Positions 27,927 to 38,703 are shown, counted from the first letter of the stretch. The stretch: DNA of 64,000 nt from Desulfofundulus australicus DSM 11792 (GCF_900129285.1 NZ_FQUW01000006.1:1-64000), one strand, 5' to 3'. Notes: generated by a model from the letters alone, not told the origin. Numbers and translations: made by a program.

Positions 27927-28889
27927 CTAATTTGTCTTCGACGTATTTAACAAGACTCCTTCTGCTCGTTTCGTAATTTCTTGTGCTATTCCTGTGATAC
28001 CGGTATAATGCCCTATATTTATCCAATTAATCCGCGGGTCCTTTTTAAACCAGGTAAACTGCCTTTTAGCAAATCTTCTTGTATTTCTTTTAAGTAAGTA
28101 GATTGCTTCCTCTATGGTGGACAAACCCCGGAGGTAAGCGATAATCTCCTTATAACCCAGGCCCTGCATCGAGGTCAGGTGGGGACTATACCCTCTTTTT
28201 AAAAGACTCTGTACTTCATCCACGAGGCCCATCTCCAGCATTTGTTCTACCCTGGCTTCAATGCGCTGGTAAAGCCTCTGCCGGTCCATGGTTAATCCAA
28301 TAATGAGGGTGTTATAGGGAGGATTAACGCCTTTTTGCCTTAAAGCACTTGACATGGGATGCCCCGTAAGGTGATAAACTTCCAGTGCCCTGATTACCCG
28401 TTTAAGATTGTTGGGATGAACCTTCGCTGCTGTCTCCGGATCAACTTCGACAAGGCGCTGATAAAGGGCCCGCGCTCCCTTTTCCCTTGCCTCTTTCAAA
28501 AGCTGGCTGCGGAAATGCTCATCCACACCCGCACCTGTGAAATGGTATGGCTCAATTACAGAACGAATATAGAGTCCGGTACCCCCTACTAAAAGGGGAA
28601 GCTTGCCCCGCTCCCATATTTCCCGGATATGCTGCCTGGCCTGTGCCTGGTACAGGGCCACGCTGTATGACTCATCAGGATCAATGATGTCAATCATATA
28701 ATGGGGAATACCCCGTCGTTCCTCCATTGTTGGTTTGGCTGTACCAATATTCATATAGCGATAAACCAGCATCGAATCGGCAGAAACAATCTCCCCCCCC
28801 AATTTCAGGGCCACTTCCACCGAAACGGCAGTTTTACCCACAGCTGTAGGGCCAACCAGGACCAGCAGGGGTATGGATTTCTCCATCAA
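27927..28889 (-). CDS. miaA: tRNA dimethylallyltransferase MiaA
   Basis: 320-residue enzyme that adds a dimethylallyl group to A37 of tRNAs reading UNN codons. P-loop GPTAVGKT near residue 14, [34 protein letters not shown] and [13 protein letters not shown] are family blocks. It overlaps the upstream methyltransferase gene by four bases. MiaB, the next enzyme acting on the same base, is encoded at 37337-38698. Confidence 0.96.
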   Translation of the reverse strand: MMEKSIPLLVLVGPTAVGKTAVSVEVALKLGGEIVSADSMLVYRYMNIGTAKPTMEERRGIPHYMIDIIDPDESYSVALYQAQARQHIREIWERGKLPLLVGGTGLYIRSVIEPYHFTGAGVDEHFRSQLLKEAREKGARALYQRLVEVDPETAAKVHPNNLKRVIRALEVYHLTGHPMSSALRQKGVNPPYNTLIIGLTMDRQRLYQRIEARVEQMLEMGLVDEVQSLLKRGYSPHLTSMQGLGYKEIIAYLRGLSTIEEAIYLLKRNTRRFAKRQFTWFKKDPRINWINIGHYTGITGIAQEITKRAEGVLLNTSKTN

Positions 28890-29695
28890 TCAGTTCCCCC
28901 TTTTTTCTCGATGATCCCGTAAGCCACGGGTGAATATTTGCCACCCAGCACCCGGGTAAAACCCAACCGGGCAAATTCTCCGCTGTCCCTGGTTTCCTTC
29001 ATCACTACCCTTCGCCGGGCCACTCTTATGGCTTCCTCTACTGCCTGAATGGAGAGGGGAGCAGGATTGGCCACCAGGCGTACCGGGCCAATGGCTTTAG
29101 ATTTTTGAAGAGGTTTGCGAAACATGGGATCAAAGTAAACGACATCAAAGCTTTCTGAGGCTAAATTTTTTAAATAGGATAGGTGATCGGCACAAACTAC
29201 CTCAATACGGGCCATGGCTGCAAGCAGTTCCCGGGAGACGTGATCACGATAGGTTTTAAGACCGTGCTGCACAAGAACAGCCAGCACAGGAGATGATTCC
29301 ACCCCTACCACCCGGCCCTGGTTACCCACTACAAAGGATGCCACGATGGCGTCCGTTCCCAGACCCAAAGTACAATCCAGGACCCAACCCCCCGGTTGAA
29401 GACCCATGGCTTCAATCATCCAATCAGTTTTTCCAGCTTTTATTTCCTTTATACGCAGCTTGGCCATGCTGGGATGCCAGAAAAGCTCCTCACCATTACA
29501 GAAAAAAGAAACCCGGCGATTTGAAACCACCAGAACACCTGAAATCTTATATTTGTTGATCAGGGCGGGAATAGATAATCCCCTACGGGGCACCAGGGGT
29601 ACTCCTAACCACAAGCTTAACCTGGCAGCCAGTTCCAGTTCCGGAGCACCGGACCGGTGGCCCGTGGTGACCACGTACGTGGCCTGCAAGAACAT
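28886..29695 (-). CDS. Class I SAM-dependent methyltransferase (RsmJ-like)
   Basis: 269-residue protein with a Rossmann methyltransferase core: VLDCTLGLGTDAIVAS (SAM loop), VGVESSP, and FDVVYFDPMFRKPLQ, the D-P-M-F version of the catalytic motif seen in RsmJ/DUF548 proteins. RNA or another target is possible; the conserved placement between mutL and miaA hints at RNA modification. The start is uncertain: ATG 29695 or TTG 29689, both after GAGGTG; an upstream ATG at 29737 would overlap mutL. Confidence 0.8.
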   Translation of the reverse strand: MFLQATYVVTTGHRSGAPELELAARLSLWLGVPLVPRRGLSIPALINKYKISGVLVVSNRRVSFFCNGEELFWHPSMAKLRIKEIKAGKTDWMIEAMGLQPGGWVLDCTLGLGTDAIVASFVVGNQGRVVGVESSPVLAVLVQHGLKTYRDHVSRELLAAMARIEVVCADHLSYLKNLASESFDVVYFDPMFRKPLQKSKAIGPVRLVANPAPLSIQAVEEAIRVARRRVVMKETRDSGEFARLGFTRVLGGKYSPVAYGIIEKKGGTD

Positions 29696-29705
29696 CACCT
29701 CTACT

Positions 29706-31484
29706 TCAGGAACGCTTGAAGCGCTGGGCCAGTTCACGATATGAAATATGGATAATGGTAGGTCTTCCGTGGGGACAGGTAAATGGATTCCCGGCTGCTG
29801 CCAGCTGTTCTAAAAGAGTTCTGGCCTCTAACCCGGACAACCCTTCACCGGCTTTTATTGCCGCCCTGCAGGCAGCCTGAGCCGCCAGATGATGTACCAG
29901 AGCCTCCCGGGAAGGAGAGCGACCGGGCTCATCCAGGTAACCAATGATGTCCTGTAAGAAGAGTTCACCTTCTCCTGGTGGGAAATCCGCTGGTAACCCC
30001 CGCACCACCACCGTATCCTGGCTATAAAAATCCAGTATAAATCCCAGAGAAGCAATAAATTCCCGGTGTGTTTCCAGCAGGCGTGCTTCCCGGTGAGTTA
30101 GAAAGACATTCAGCGGTAGGGCAAGGATCTGGGAAGCTGCCTGCGGGCCGGCCAGCGCAGCCCGGTATTTCTCATAGAGCACCCGCTCGTGGGCCGCATG
30201 CTGGTCGATAATATACAGGCCTTCCTGCCCGGCAGCCAGTAAATAGGTCGGCAGGAGCTGACCAAGATATTCCATGGCAGGAAAAGAACCTCCGGCATGT
30301 TCATATACCGTTGCTGCTTCCGCCACATAATTTTCCCTGCCAGCAGGAAGAAGGGAGCACGGCGGATTTTCTGGAAATAAAACCCGGTTTTCCACATCTT
30401 CCGAGGAAATAAAAGAGGTGCTTGGAAGCCGGGACTTTTCCAGACTTAATAAAGGCTTGTCTTCCTGCGGCCCTGTGCCTGGAATAACCAGCCGGCTGGC
30501 TATTAAGGATTTCCGGACAGCGCGGGAAACAGCCTCCAATATTTCCCTCTCCCGGGCCAGGCGAACCTCCAGTTTGGCCGGGTGTACATTGACATCCACC
30601 AGTTCTGGAATGATAGTAAGCGAAATTATCGCCACCGGGTAACGGCCGGCCGGTAAAAGGGTATGATATGCTTCGCATACCGCCGTGCTAACCAGGGGGC
30701 TATACACGTAACGGCCGTTGATAAGGACTGTGATCTGCCGGCGATTACTGCGGTGCAGGGTGGGCCGGGCGACAAAGCCCTTTATTTCCAGCCAATCTCC
30801 CGGAGAGTCCTCTACCGGTACCATCTGCCGGGCAAGCTCTGCCCCGTAATAAGAAGCAATAACATCCAGCAGATTGCCTGACCCCGGCGAAGTAAAAACC
30901 TGCCTCCGGTTATGGGTAAACCGAATGGCCACCTCCGGCCTGGCCAAAGCCAGGCGGAAAATATAATCTCCTACCACTCCCCCTTCAGTACCAGGAGATT
31001 TCATATATTTTTTCCTGGCCGGGGTATTATAAAAAAGGTTTTCTACAGTGACGATGGTCCCCGGGGCCATGGCAGCGGGACCTTTACCGATTACCTTTCC
31101 CCCTTCCACTTCCAGAAAAATTCCCCGGTCGGCAGCAGCGGTACGGGTTTTCAAGGTCATCTTGCTAACAGCTGCAATGCTGGGTAACGCCTCCCCTCGA
31201 AATCCCAGCGTAGTAATACGGGAAAGATCCGCCGGCTCGCGAATTTTACTGGTTGCGTGGCGCATGAGAGCAAGATGGGCATCTTCTTCATCCATGCCGC
31301 AACCATTGTCACGAACGGTAATGCGTCTCAATCCACCCTGCTCAACCTCTACTGAAATAATAGATGCCCCTGCATCAAGGGAATTCTCCAGCAACTCCTT
31401 AACCACCGAAGCCGGCCTCTCTACCACCTCACCGGCGGCGATCTGGTTGGCAGTAGTCTCATCCAGAATAACGATATTCGGCAA
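29706..31484 (-). CDS. mutL: DNA mismatch repair endonuclease MutL
   Basis: 592-residue GHKL ATPase. N-terminal ATP motifs: ELLENSLDAGAS, DNGCGMDEEDA and TLGFRGEALPSIAAV. The C-terminal dimerisation part carries the metal endonuclease motif DQHAAHERVLYE near residue 415, so it nicks DNA itself, as expected in bacteria without MutH. It acts with MutS (34580-37183), from which it is separated by two genes not connected to repair. Confidence 0.96.
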   Translation of the reverse strand: MPNIVILDETTANQIAAGEVVERPASVVKELLENSLDAGASIISVEVEQGGLRRITVRDNGCGMDEEDAHLALMRHATSKIREPADLSRITTLGFRGEALPSIAAVSKMTLKTRTAAADRGIFLEVEGGKVIGKGPAAMAPGTIVTVENLFYNTPARKKYMKSPGTEGGVVGDYIFRLALARPEVAIRFTHNRRQVFTSPGSGNLLDVIASYYGAELARQMVPVEDSPGDWLEIKGFVARPTLHRSNRRQITVLINGRYVYSPLVSTAVCEAYHTLLPAGRYPVAIISLTIIPELVDVNVHPAKLEVRLAREREILEAVSRAVRKSLIASRLVIPGTGPQEDKPLLSLEKSRLPSTSFISSEDVENRVLFPENPPCSLLPAGRENYVAEAATVYEHAGGSFPAMEYLGQLLPTYLLAAGQEGLYIIDQHAAHERVLYEKYRAALAGPQAASQILALPLNVFLTHREARLLETHREFIASLGFILDFYSQDTVVVRGLPADFPPGEGELFLQDIIGYLDEPGRSPSREALVHHLAAQAACRAAIKAGEGLSGLEARTLLEQLAAAGNPFTCPHGRPTIIHISYRELAQRFKRS

Positions 31485-32855
31485 TTATTCTCCCACCCCT
31501 GGACCTTCGGAAACCCACTCCTGGCCTTTATCCCGGTCAAAGGCCAGGAATGTGTCGGTAGATTTATCCTGCAGATAAATATACTGGTACTGGCTGGACT
31601 TCCTGGCCTGTTGGTAAACATCGTAGGCTTCAGCCTGACAGGCTCCACAGGCCGCAAAAGGTATGGACACACAAAATACATGGCTGGGATGACCGTAACC
31701 ATGATCGGCCCGGGAGTCGATGGTAATATAACCAGGACAATTGGGGCAACGGCGTACTTTTTCCAACTGTTCCTCTTCAATATAATCGGTATCGTAATAA
31801 ATGTGTTTGCGGCGCTGATAAAATGTACCGGTACCGAAAATTTTATCCAGATCCACCCGGTCCCTATTTTCCCATATATCCCTGAGTTGATCCACTATCC
31901 GCTTAACCATAGCCGCCCGTTCAGGATTTTCCTGCATTCTCCCAGGTCGTTCGGGCTCCTCGATGTAAGAATAGTCATGCCCGGCCAGGGCCAGCAAAAT
32001 AGCCAGGTTTACGTAAGGTAATGCCGTTTCAATGGCATATCCCCCTTCCAGCACCGCCAGGTGCGGGTTAAGCTTGCGGGTAAACTCAGCGTAACCCCTG
32101 GCGGTAAAACGCATGCTGCCCAGGGGATCGGTAAAATGATTGTCCTGCCCGGCCGAGTTAATTATAAATTCCGGCTTAAAATCATCCAGTATGGGCAAAA
32201 TCAAATTGTCCACCACATAATGAAAGGTCTCATCACCCAATCCCGGAGGCAGGGGTACATTAATAGTGCGGGCATAGGCTCCTGGTCCTCCCAGTTCGTT
32301 GGGAAATCCCGTTCCGGGGTATATAGTACGCCCGTCCTGGTGAAAAGAAATAAACAGCACATCGGGGTCGTGATAAAATATATCCTGCGTGCCATCCCCA
32401 TGATGCACATCCGAATCCACAATGGCAATGCGCTTGATACCATGATGGCGGCGCAGGTACTCCACCAGGATAGCCTCATTATTAATATTACAAAAACCCC
32501 GGTTACCGTGAACCACCCGCATAGCATGGTGACCAGGAGGTCGAACCAGGGCAAAACCGTTCTTTAATTCTCCCTGGATAATGGCATCGGCCAGTAAAGT
32601 GGCTGAGCCGGCAGCGATAAGGTGTGCTTCAGTAACCTGGCTCTGTACCCGGGGAACACAAAAATGCACCCGCGCAACATCATGAATAGTGGCCAGGCGA
32701 GGGGCATATTCCTCTATTTCTGGTAAATCCAGCACTCCTTCTTCAAAAATTTGATCCCGGGTATAGAGAAGGCGTTCCTCCCGCTCCGGGTGAGTAGGTG
32801 AAATAGCCCAGTCAAAAGCAGGAAAAAATACGAGTCCCGTCTTTTTATTTTTCAT
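31485..32855 (-). CDS. Histone deacetylase-like (AcuC/HDAC class) amidohydrolase with C-terminal cysteine domain
   Basis: 456-residue zinc amidohydrolase. The arginase/HDAC-fold domain covers about residues 10-320: PPGHHAMRVVHGNRGFCNINNEA (catalytic His pair), DSDVHHGDGTQDIF (zinc ligands), ISFHQDGRTIYPGTG, NSAGQDNH and EGGYAIE. A further 120 residues carry CPNCPGYI and FAACGACQAEAYD, a possible zinc ribbon. The likely activity is removal of an acetyl or similar acyl group from a protein lysine, polyamine or small amide. ATG 32855 is chosen over a longer start at 32918 since GGGAGGGG precedes it. It overlaps the hydantoinase-like gene by 11 bases. Confidence 0.85.
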   Translation of the reverse strand: MKNKKTGLVFFPAFDWAISPTHPEREERLLYTRDQIFEEGVLDLPEIEEYAPRLATIHDVARVHFCVPRVQSQVTEAHLIAAGSATLLADAIIQGELKNGFALVRPPGHHAMRVVHGNRGFCNINNEAILVEYLRRHHGIKRIAIVDSDVHHGDGTQDIFYHDPDVLFISFHQDGRTIYPGTGFPNELGGPGAYARTINVPLPPGLGDETFHYVVDNLILPILDDFKPEFIINSAGQDNHFTDPLGSMRFTARGYAEFTRKLNPHLAVLEGGYAIETALPYVNLAILLALAGHDYSYIEEPERPGRMQENPERAAMVKRIVDQLRDIWENRDRVDLDKIFGTGTFYQRRKHIYYDTDYIEEEQLEKVRRCPNCPGYITIDSRADHGYGHPSHVFCVSIPFAACGACQAEAYDVYQQARKSSQYQYIYLQDKSTDTFLAFDRDKGQEWVSEGPGVGE

Positions 32856-34533
32856 ACCGGTAACCCCCCCCTCCCACGTGGTACAAAATTCCCCGCCGGG
32901 TTTGAACGGTAATATCAATCAGGCGACCAATGGTTACCCAGTCCCGCACCATGTTAAAAACCTCACGCCTGGTAACCTCCAGCCCTTCCATACAGTCTTC
33001 CAGCCCGTAACGTGAAGCCCGCTTGCACAACCATTCTTTAGCCAGCTCTAAAGCTTTTTCTTCATTAAAAGAACGATCGGTGATTTTTCCCTGGTAGCCT
33101 TCTTCCTGGATAATATAAAAACCCTGTTCCGTGTCAGCTCTTAAGGTTACCTGAAGGGTAGGACGGGCTACCGCTGCACCAATGGCGTTGGCAACTGGAG
33201 CATAGGGTGGTATCACCGGGTATCCTCCCAGGCGGGCAGCAATCTGGGAAATAAAACCGGCTGCACCACCACCCACACCTACCACCGTAGAGGGTCGCAC
33301 CTTCTTTTTCTGGAGCACTTCCCAAACCCGGTAAGCCGGCTCCTGTTCCCATCTGGTAAACATATTTTCAATTTCCTGGACGATGGTTTCAATGACCTCA
33401 CCGGTAACCTGACTGGCCACTTCAGCGGGGGAAAGCCCTAAAGGTCCTCCCAGGATTTGCATTGCTTCCCGGGCACGTTCAGCATCGCCAAGCCTTGTTA
33501 ATCCCAGCACTCGCAAAGCATCGGTGGTAGTAGGAACGGGTCCACCCAGGCAATAGGGGGCACCCAGGCGCTCGGAATAAATAACGATATCCTTCCCCAC
33601 CCGTTCAACTACACTATCTCCCCCCACCGGGACTGATTTAACCGCCAGCGCCCGTACGTGGGTAAGCATATCATCAACTCTTACTCCACGGGAAGCCAGA
33701 AGCGGCTGGCCGCTTAAGATCAAGGCCAGATCGGTGGTAGTACCACCAATATCCACCACCACCGCCGACTCACCCGGAGGCATCAGCGCCTGCACCCCCA
33801 GCGTACTGGCCGCAGGACCGCTGAATATGGTTTCTACCGGCACCTCCAGGGAGCTTTCCAAAGGCAGGGTACCACCATCGGCTTTAAGAATAAACACACC
33901 GCCTTTAATCCCCCGCTGCGAGATGGCTTCCCGAATTGAACGAACAAAAAACTGGTATTTTTCCCTGGTAGCACAGGTAAGATATGTGGAAACTACCCGG
34001 CGGGGAAAATTTAACTGCCCGGCCACTTGATGACCTTCTTCAATATGCCAGTTGGGATAATTCCACCGCAGGCGGGCAGCCACTTCTTTTTCATGCCGGT
34101 GATTACGACACGAAAATTTACCTACCACAGCTACCTTGCGGTAACCCCTGGCAGCCAGCTCTTCCGCCACCCGATCGACCTCGGCCAGCCGCAGTGGTAT
34201 TATTTCCCGCCCGCGGTAATCAATAGCTCCTTGAATAATATATGTATCGGTGGGAAATCGGTAAAGGTTGGGATTTAAGCCGGGCCCGGGCATAAGAATT
34301 AACCCCACGGGATCATATTTCTTTTCGGCTATTAAATTGGTAATAACGGTGGTACTGAAAACCACCCGTTCTATCAACTCACCATTTATTCCCTTCATAA
34401 CTTCGTCCAGCGCTTCCAAAAGAGTTAACAGAAGATCCTCCCGGGTAGATACCTTAGCCGTGGCCCGGACTGCTCCCCTGTCCAGAAGAACCGCATCGGT
34501 ACAAGTACCGCCAACATCTATGCCAATATACAC
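32845..34533 (-). CDS. Hydantoinase/oxoprolinase family (HyuA-like) protein
   Basis: 562-residue ATP-dependent ASKHA-fold protein. The N-terminal phosphate loop is GIDVGGTCTDAVLL, the second VVVDIGGTTTDLAL near residue 265, with FSGPAAS before it and VGVGGGAAGF near 430. HyuA proteins open or carboxylate cyclic amides or ketones, but no HyuB partner is seen, and many members lack a known reaction. It overlaps the downstream deacetylase-like gene, so the two are probably made together. Confidence 0.85.
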   Translation of the reverse strand: MYIGIDVGGTCTDAVLLDRGAVRATAKVSTREDLLLTLLEALDEVMKGINGELIERVVFSTTVITNLIAEKKYDPVGLILMPGPGLNPNLYRFPTDTYIIQGAIDYRGREIIPLRLAEVDRVAEELAARGYRKVAVVGKFSCRNHRHEKEVAARLRWNYPNWHIEEGHQVAGQLNFPRRVVSTYLTCATREKYQFFVRSIREAISQRGIKGGVFILKADGGTLPLESSLEVPVETIFSGPAASTLGVQALMPPGESAVVVDIGGTTTDLALILSGQPLLASRGVRVDDMLTHVRALAVKSVPVGGDSVVERVGKDIVIYSERLGAPYCLGGPVPTTTDALRVLGLTRLGDAERAREAMQILGGPLGLSPAEVASQVTGEVIETIVQEIENMFTRWEQEPAYRVWEVLQKKKVRPSTVVGVGGGAAGFISQIAARLGGYPVIPPYAPVANAIGAAVARPTLQVTLRADTEQGFYIIQEEGYQGKITDRSFNEEKALELAKEWLCKRASRYGLEDCMEGLEVTRREVFNMVRDWVTIGRLIDITVQTRRGILYHVGGGGYRYEK

Positions 34534-34579
34534 CTTAAAATTTCACCCCCTACCGATTTCCCCAAAACTGCCTTAACTT

Positions 34580-37183
34580 TTAATCGTCCCTGACGGGCAA
34601 ACGATTCAAATCCTGCTTTAAGCTTAACTGCCAGGCGGCTATAGTATTCAAAGCTTCCAGTGGAGTCATTTGCCACAAGTCAAGTTTTATCAGTTCATCC
34701 AGGATAGGATGCCGGGAAGGTTGTGATTTCTCTTGATAAACTGGCAGGTTTTGGGGTACTGTTTTATTAACTTCCCCGCCGTTCCGGCGGAACTCCAGAT
34801 CCTGTAATATTTCTGCTGCCCTTTGCAGAATCTCTTCAGGCAGACCCGCCAGGCGGGCCACCTGGATACCATAACTCCGGTTTGCCCGCCCGGGGTGTAC
34901 CCGGTGCAGAAAAACCACATTTTCTCCTCTTTCTTCGACAGCAACAGTGAAATTTTTCACCCCGGGTAAGGCATCCAGTTCAGTTAACTCGTGATAATGG
35001 GTTGAAAAAAGAGTTCGCGCACCAATGCGCTTTACAATATACTCCACCAGCGCCCGGGCGATACTGATGCCATCATATGTACTGGTGCCCCGCCCTACTT
35101 CATCCATGATGATCAAACTCCGGGAGGTGGCTGCACTGACAATTACCCGGCATTCACTCATCTCCACCATAAATGTGCTTTGCCCCGCAGCCAGGTTATC
35201 ACTGGCCCCTACCCGGGTAAAAATGCGGTCCACAATACCTATTTCTCCAGAAGCAGCGGGGATAAAACTACCTACCTGGGCCATCAACACCAGCAGGGCT
35301 ACCTGGCGCATATAAGTGCTCTTACCAGCCATATTGGGCCCGGTTAGCAGGATCAGGCGAGTATCCTCTCCCAGTTCCACATCATTAGGGACAAATTCCC
35401 CTGGCCCCAAAACCTGTTCCACCACGGGGTGCCTTCCATCCCTAATGAATATTCGGTAGCCATCGTTTACTTCAGGACGCACGTAATTTCCCTTTACTGC
35501 TGCCTCAGCCAGGGAAAGAATAGCATCGGTACGTGCCACCGCGCCGGCAGTCCGCTGGATGCGCCTAACCTGAGCCGCCACTTTTTCTCGAATTTCAGTA
35601 AATATCCTGTATTCCAGCTGCACAAGTTTTTCTTCCGCCCCTAGAATTTGTTCTTCTAGTTTTTTTAATTCAGAAGTAATAAAGCGCTCCGCTCCTGCCA
35701 GAGTCTGCTTGCGTATATAATCGGGAGGTACCAGATTAAGGTTGGGGCGGGTTACTTCCAGATAATAACCGAAAACCTTGTTAAAGCCCACTTTCAGGGA
35801 ACGAATCCCGGTACGTTCTTTTTCCCGGGCCTCAAGCTGGGCCAGCCAGTTTTTCCCTTCCCTGCTGGCCTGGCGCAAGCGATCCACCTCAGGATGATAT
35901 CCTTCCCGTATAATACCCCCTTCCCTGGGACTAACAGGGGGATCATTATTAATAGCTTCATCCAGAACCCTTACTATATCTTCCAGGCAATCCAGGTCGC
36001 TTAGAACGTCCTGCCAGAAACAGGCTTTTTTATTACCTAAAACCTTTTTAACCTGTGGTAAAACAGCCAGGGAGTTTTTTAAAGCAAGCAAATCCCGGGG
36101 TCCAGCGGTACCGTAAACTACCCGGGAAGATAACCTCTCCAGATCATACACGGCCCGGAGAAGCTGCTGCAGTTCCTGGCGGGCAAGACTATCGTTAACC
36201 AGTTCCTCCACCGCATCCTGACGCGCGCGAATAGCTTTCACATCCAGTAAGGGGCGCTCCAGCCAGGACTTTAACAAACGTCCACCCATGGCCGTTACCG
36301 AATAATCCAGTACCCATAAAAGGGTACCCCAACGGGTGCCATCTTTTAAAGAACTGGTCAGCTCCAGGTTACGCCGGGTGACCGCGTCCAGGTGCATGTA
36401 CTGGCCCGCACTGTATATTTCCACCTGGTTAATATGACCCAATTCACGTTTTTGAGTCGCTTTCAGGTAATGCAATATTCCACCGGCACACAGAACAGCC
36501 AGGGGGAGGCTACTCAAGCCGGAACGATTCCAGCCCATCCCTAGCTGTTCCTGTAAACTGCGTATTGCCTCTCCGCGCTCGAAAGCAGCAGGGTCCCAGA
36601 AGGAAATAAAAGACCTGGATAAGCGGGACCTTATCTTTTCTGATAGCTCCCGGTATGGAAGTAAATCAGGTAATAGAATCTCAGCCGGTTCAAGGCGACA
36701 CAATTCATCCAGCAGGGCTTCCTGGCCATTTACCTGGGTAACCATAAACAGGCCCGTGGTAACGTCCACCACGGCCAGGCCATAAATCCCTTCCTTCTCC
36801 ACTATGGCTACCAGGAAATTGTGTTTTCTTTCCTCCAGGCATTCCATAATGGTCCCTGGAGTAATTACCCGGGTCACTTCCCGTCGCACGATTCCCCTGG
36901 CATCTGCGGGGTCTTCGACCTGTTCGCAAATGGCCACTTTGTAACCCCGCTCAACCAGGCGGGCAATATATGTATCTGCAGCATGGTAAGGCACCCCACA
37001 CATGGGCACCCTTCCCGATGCTCCAGCATCCCTGCCAGTAAGGGTTATTTCCAGCTCCCGTGAAGCCACCAGGGCATCATCAAAGAACATTTCATAAAAA
37101 TCCCCCAGGCGAAAAAAGAGGATGGCATCTTGATAATTCCGTTTAATCTGTAAATACTGCTGTATCATGGGGGTATAGGACAC
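34580..37183 (-). CDS. mutS: DNA mismatch recognition ATPase MutS
   Basis: 867-residue protein. The N-terminal mismatch-binding motif FFRLGDFYEMFFDDA lies near residue 20. The middle holds clamp and lever parts, and the ATPase domain has GPNMAGKSTYMRQVALL, Walker B LIIMDEVGRGTSTYDG and the STHYHELT switch. I set the start at GTG 37183, with GGGAGGG six bases upstream and alignment to YTPMIQQYL of other MutS proteins; earlier ATGs would extend it through its own promoter. Confidence 0.96.
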   Translation of the reverse strand: MSYTPMIQQYLQIKRNYQDAILFFRLGDFYEMFFDDALVASRELEITLTGRDAGASGRVPMCGVPYHAADTYIARLVERGYKVAICEQVEDPADARGIVRREVTRVITPGTIMECLEERKHNFLVAIVEKEGIYGLAVVDVTTGLFMVTQVNGQEALLDELCRLEPAEILLPDLLPYRELSEKIRSRLSRSFISFWDPAAFERGEAIRSLQEQLGMGWNRSGLSSLPLAVLCAGGILHYLKATQKRELGHINQVEIYSAGQYMHLDAVTRRNLELTSSLKDGTRWGTLLWVLDYSVTAMGGRLLKSWLERPLLDVKAIRARQDAVEELVNDSLARQELQQLLRAVYDLERLSSRVVYGTAGPRDLLALKNSLAVLPQVKKVLGNKKACFWQDVLSDLDCLEDIVRVLDEAINNDPPVSPREGGIIREGYHPEVDRLRQASREGKNWLAQLEAREKERTGIRSLKVGFNKVFGYYLEVTRPNLNLVPPDYIRKQTLAGAERFITSELKKLEEQILGAEEKLVQLEYRIFTEIREKVAAQVRRIQRTAGAVARTDAILSLAEAAVKGNYVRPEVNDGYRIFIRDGRHPVVEQVLGPGEFVPNDVELGEDTRLILLTGPNMAGKSTYMRQVALLVLMAQVGSFIPAASGEIGIVDRIFTRVGASDNLAAGQSTFMVEMSECRVIVSAATSRSLIIMDEVGRGTSTYDGISIARALVEYIVKRIGARTLFSTHYHELTELDALPGVKNFTVAVEERGENVVFLHRVHPGRANRSYGIQVARLAGLPEEILQRAAEILQDLEFRRNGGEVNKTVPQNLPVYQEKSQPSRHPILDELIKLDLWQMTPLEALNTIAAWQLSLKQDLNRLPVRDD

Positions 37184-37203
37184 ATCAATCCCTCCCGGAA
37201 CCA

Positions 37204-37212
37204 TTATAGCAC
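37204..37212 (-). promoter_or_regulatory. Extended -10 promoter for mutS
   Basis: The minus strand reads TGCTATAAT, a full extended -10 element, about 20 bases before the mutS GTG start. The -35 region is T-rich and weak. Transcription would begin near 37197 and may continue through mutL, miaA and hfq. Confidence 0.6.
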
Positions 37213-37280
37213 AAGTAATATGGTAGAAAAAAGGAAAATTCGACCCCATGTTCTCCCTTAATCTGCTTGCGAAAATAAGT

Positions 37281-37309
37281 TTGCGCCTTTGCTCCAAATA
37301 GGATATAAT
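37281..37309 (+). promoter_or_regulatory. Promoter for miaB
   Basis: TTGCGC at 37281-37286, a 17-base spacer and TATAAT at 37304-37309 form a housekeeping-type promoter with a good -10. It is divergent from the mutS promoter. Confidence 0.55.
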
Positions 37310-37336
37310 ACGAGGAGTAATGGGAAGGGATCAATC

Positions 37337-38698
37337 ATGGGCAAAAGGATACCTACCTATGAAGTAATTACCTTTGGTTGCCAGATGAACGATCATGACT
37401 CTGAAGTAATGGCCGGCATGCTCGAGGCCATGGGCTACGAACCAGCTGCCAGTACCGATGAAGCCGACGTTATAATGATCAATACCTGCTGTGTACGGGA
37501 AACGGCAGAAAATAAGATTTACGGCCTATTAGGACGTCTGGCCAGTTTGAAAAATAAAAAACGCCACCTGATTATTGGTATAGCCGGATGCATGACCCAG
37601 CAACCGGAAGTGGCCCGCAAAATCAAAAACCGTTTCCCCCATGTAGATCTTATCCTGGGCACCCATAACCTGCACCGCCTGCCCGATCTCCTGTCCCGGG
37701 TACGGGAAAACCGGGAAAGATTGGTGGAAGTTTGGGAACAATCCGGCCGGGTTATGGAAAACCTGCCCATCCGCCGTGCCTCTAACGTAAAGGCCTGGGT
37801 TAATATTACTTATGGTTGCAATAATTTTTGCACCTATTGCATTGTACCTTACGTACGCGGGCGAGAGCGCAGCCGCAAACCGGAGGATATCTTAAATGAA
37901 ATCAGGCAGCTGGCACAGGAAGGATACCGGGAAGTTACCCTTCTGGGTCAAAATGTAAATTCTTACGGCAAAGATTTACCCGGAAAGTACAATTTCGCCA
38001 ACCTTTTAAGAGAAGTAGATCAGATTCCGGGCCTCTGGCGCATTCGTTTCACTACTTCCCACCCCCGGGATTTTACCCAGGAATTGATTGACACCATTGC
38101 CCGCTGTACCCACGTATGTGAGCACATTCATTTACCGGTACAGGCAGGCAGTAACCGCATCCTGAAGATGATGAACCGGGGTTACAACCGGGATTATTAT
38201 TTTGATCTGGTAGAGCGTATTCGCCAGGCCATACCCGGCGTAGCCATTACCACTGATATCATGGTTGGTTTTCCAGGGGAAACGGAGGAGGACTTTGCTC
38301 AAACAATGGAACTGGTGGAAAGGGTGCGCTTTGATAGCGCCTTCATGTTTGTTTATAATCCGCGCCCGGGCACCCCGGCCGCACGTTTTCCCGAACAGGT
38401 ACCCGACGAGGTAAAAAGTAAGAGAATCCAGGAACTTATAGCAAGACAGAATGAAATTACCCTGGAATATAATCGTTCTTTTATTGGCCGGGTGGAACAG
38501 GTTCTGGTTGAAGGAGAAAGTAAAACCAATCCTGAAATGATGAGCGGCCGCACCAGAACCAACCGGCTGGTAATTTTCCCCGGTTCTGGAGACCTCGCTG
38601 GACAACTGGTGAATGTAACTATTACCGGAGCCCGTTTAACCCACCTGGAAGGTAATTTAGAGGCGACGGTAGGAGCAAATTTTTCGGATGGGAGGTGA
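37337..38698 (+). CDS. miaB: tRNA methylthiotransferase MiaB
   Basis: 453-residue radical-SAM enzyme that adds the 2-methylthio group to i6A37 of tRNA. The N-terminal domain binds an auxiliary cluster ([24 protein letters not shown]); the radical-SAM motif is [11 protein letters not shown] near residue 160. A C-terminal TRAM domain ends the chain. ATG 37337 follows AAGGGA; upstream in-frame readings to 37289 run through the promoter. MiaA, the preceding enzyme in the pathway, is encoded 8 kb away. Confidence 0.96.
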   Translation: MGKRIPTYEVITFGCQMNDHDSEVMAGMLEAMGYEPAASTDEADVIMINTCCVRETAENKIYGLLGRLASLKNKKRHLIIGIAGCMTQQPEVARKIKNRFPHVDLILGTHNLHRLPDLLSRVRENRERLVEVWEQSGRVMENLPIRRASNVKAWVNITYGCNNFCTYCIVPYVRGRERSRKPEDILNEIRQLAQEGYREVTLLGQNVNSYGKDLPGKYNFANLLREVDQIPGLWRIRFTTSHPRDFTQELIDTIARCTHVCEHIHLPVQAGSNRILKMMNRGYNRDYYFDLVERIRQAIPGVAITTDIMVGFPGETEEDFAQTMELVERVRFDSAFMFVYNPRPGTPAARFPEQVPDEVKSKRIQELIARQNEITLEYNRSFIGRVEQVLVEGESKTNPEMMSGRTRTNRLVIFPGSGDLAGQLVNVTITGARLTHLEGNLEATVGANFSDGR

Positions 38699-38703
38699 TT
38701 GAT

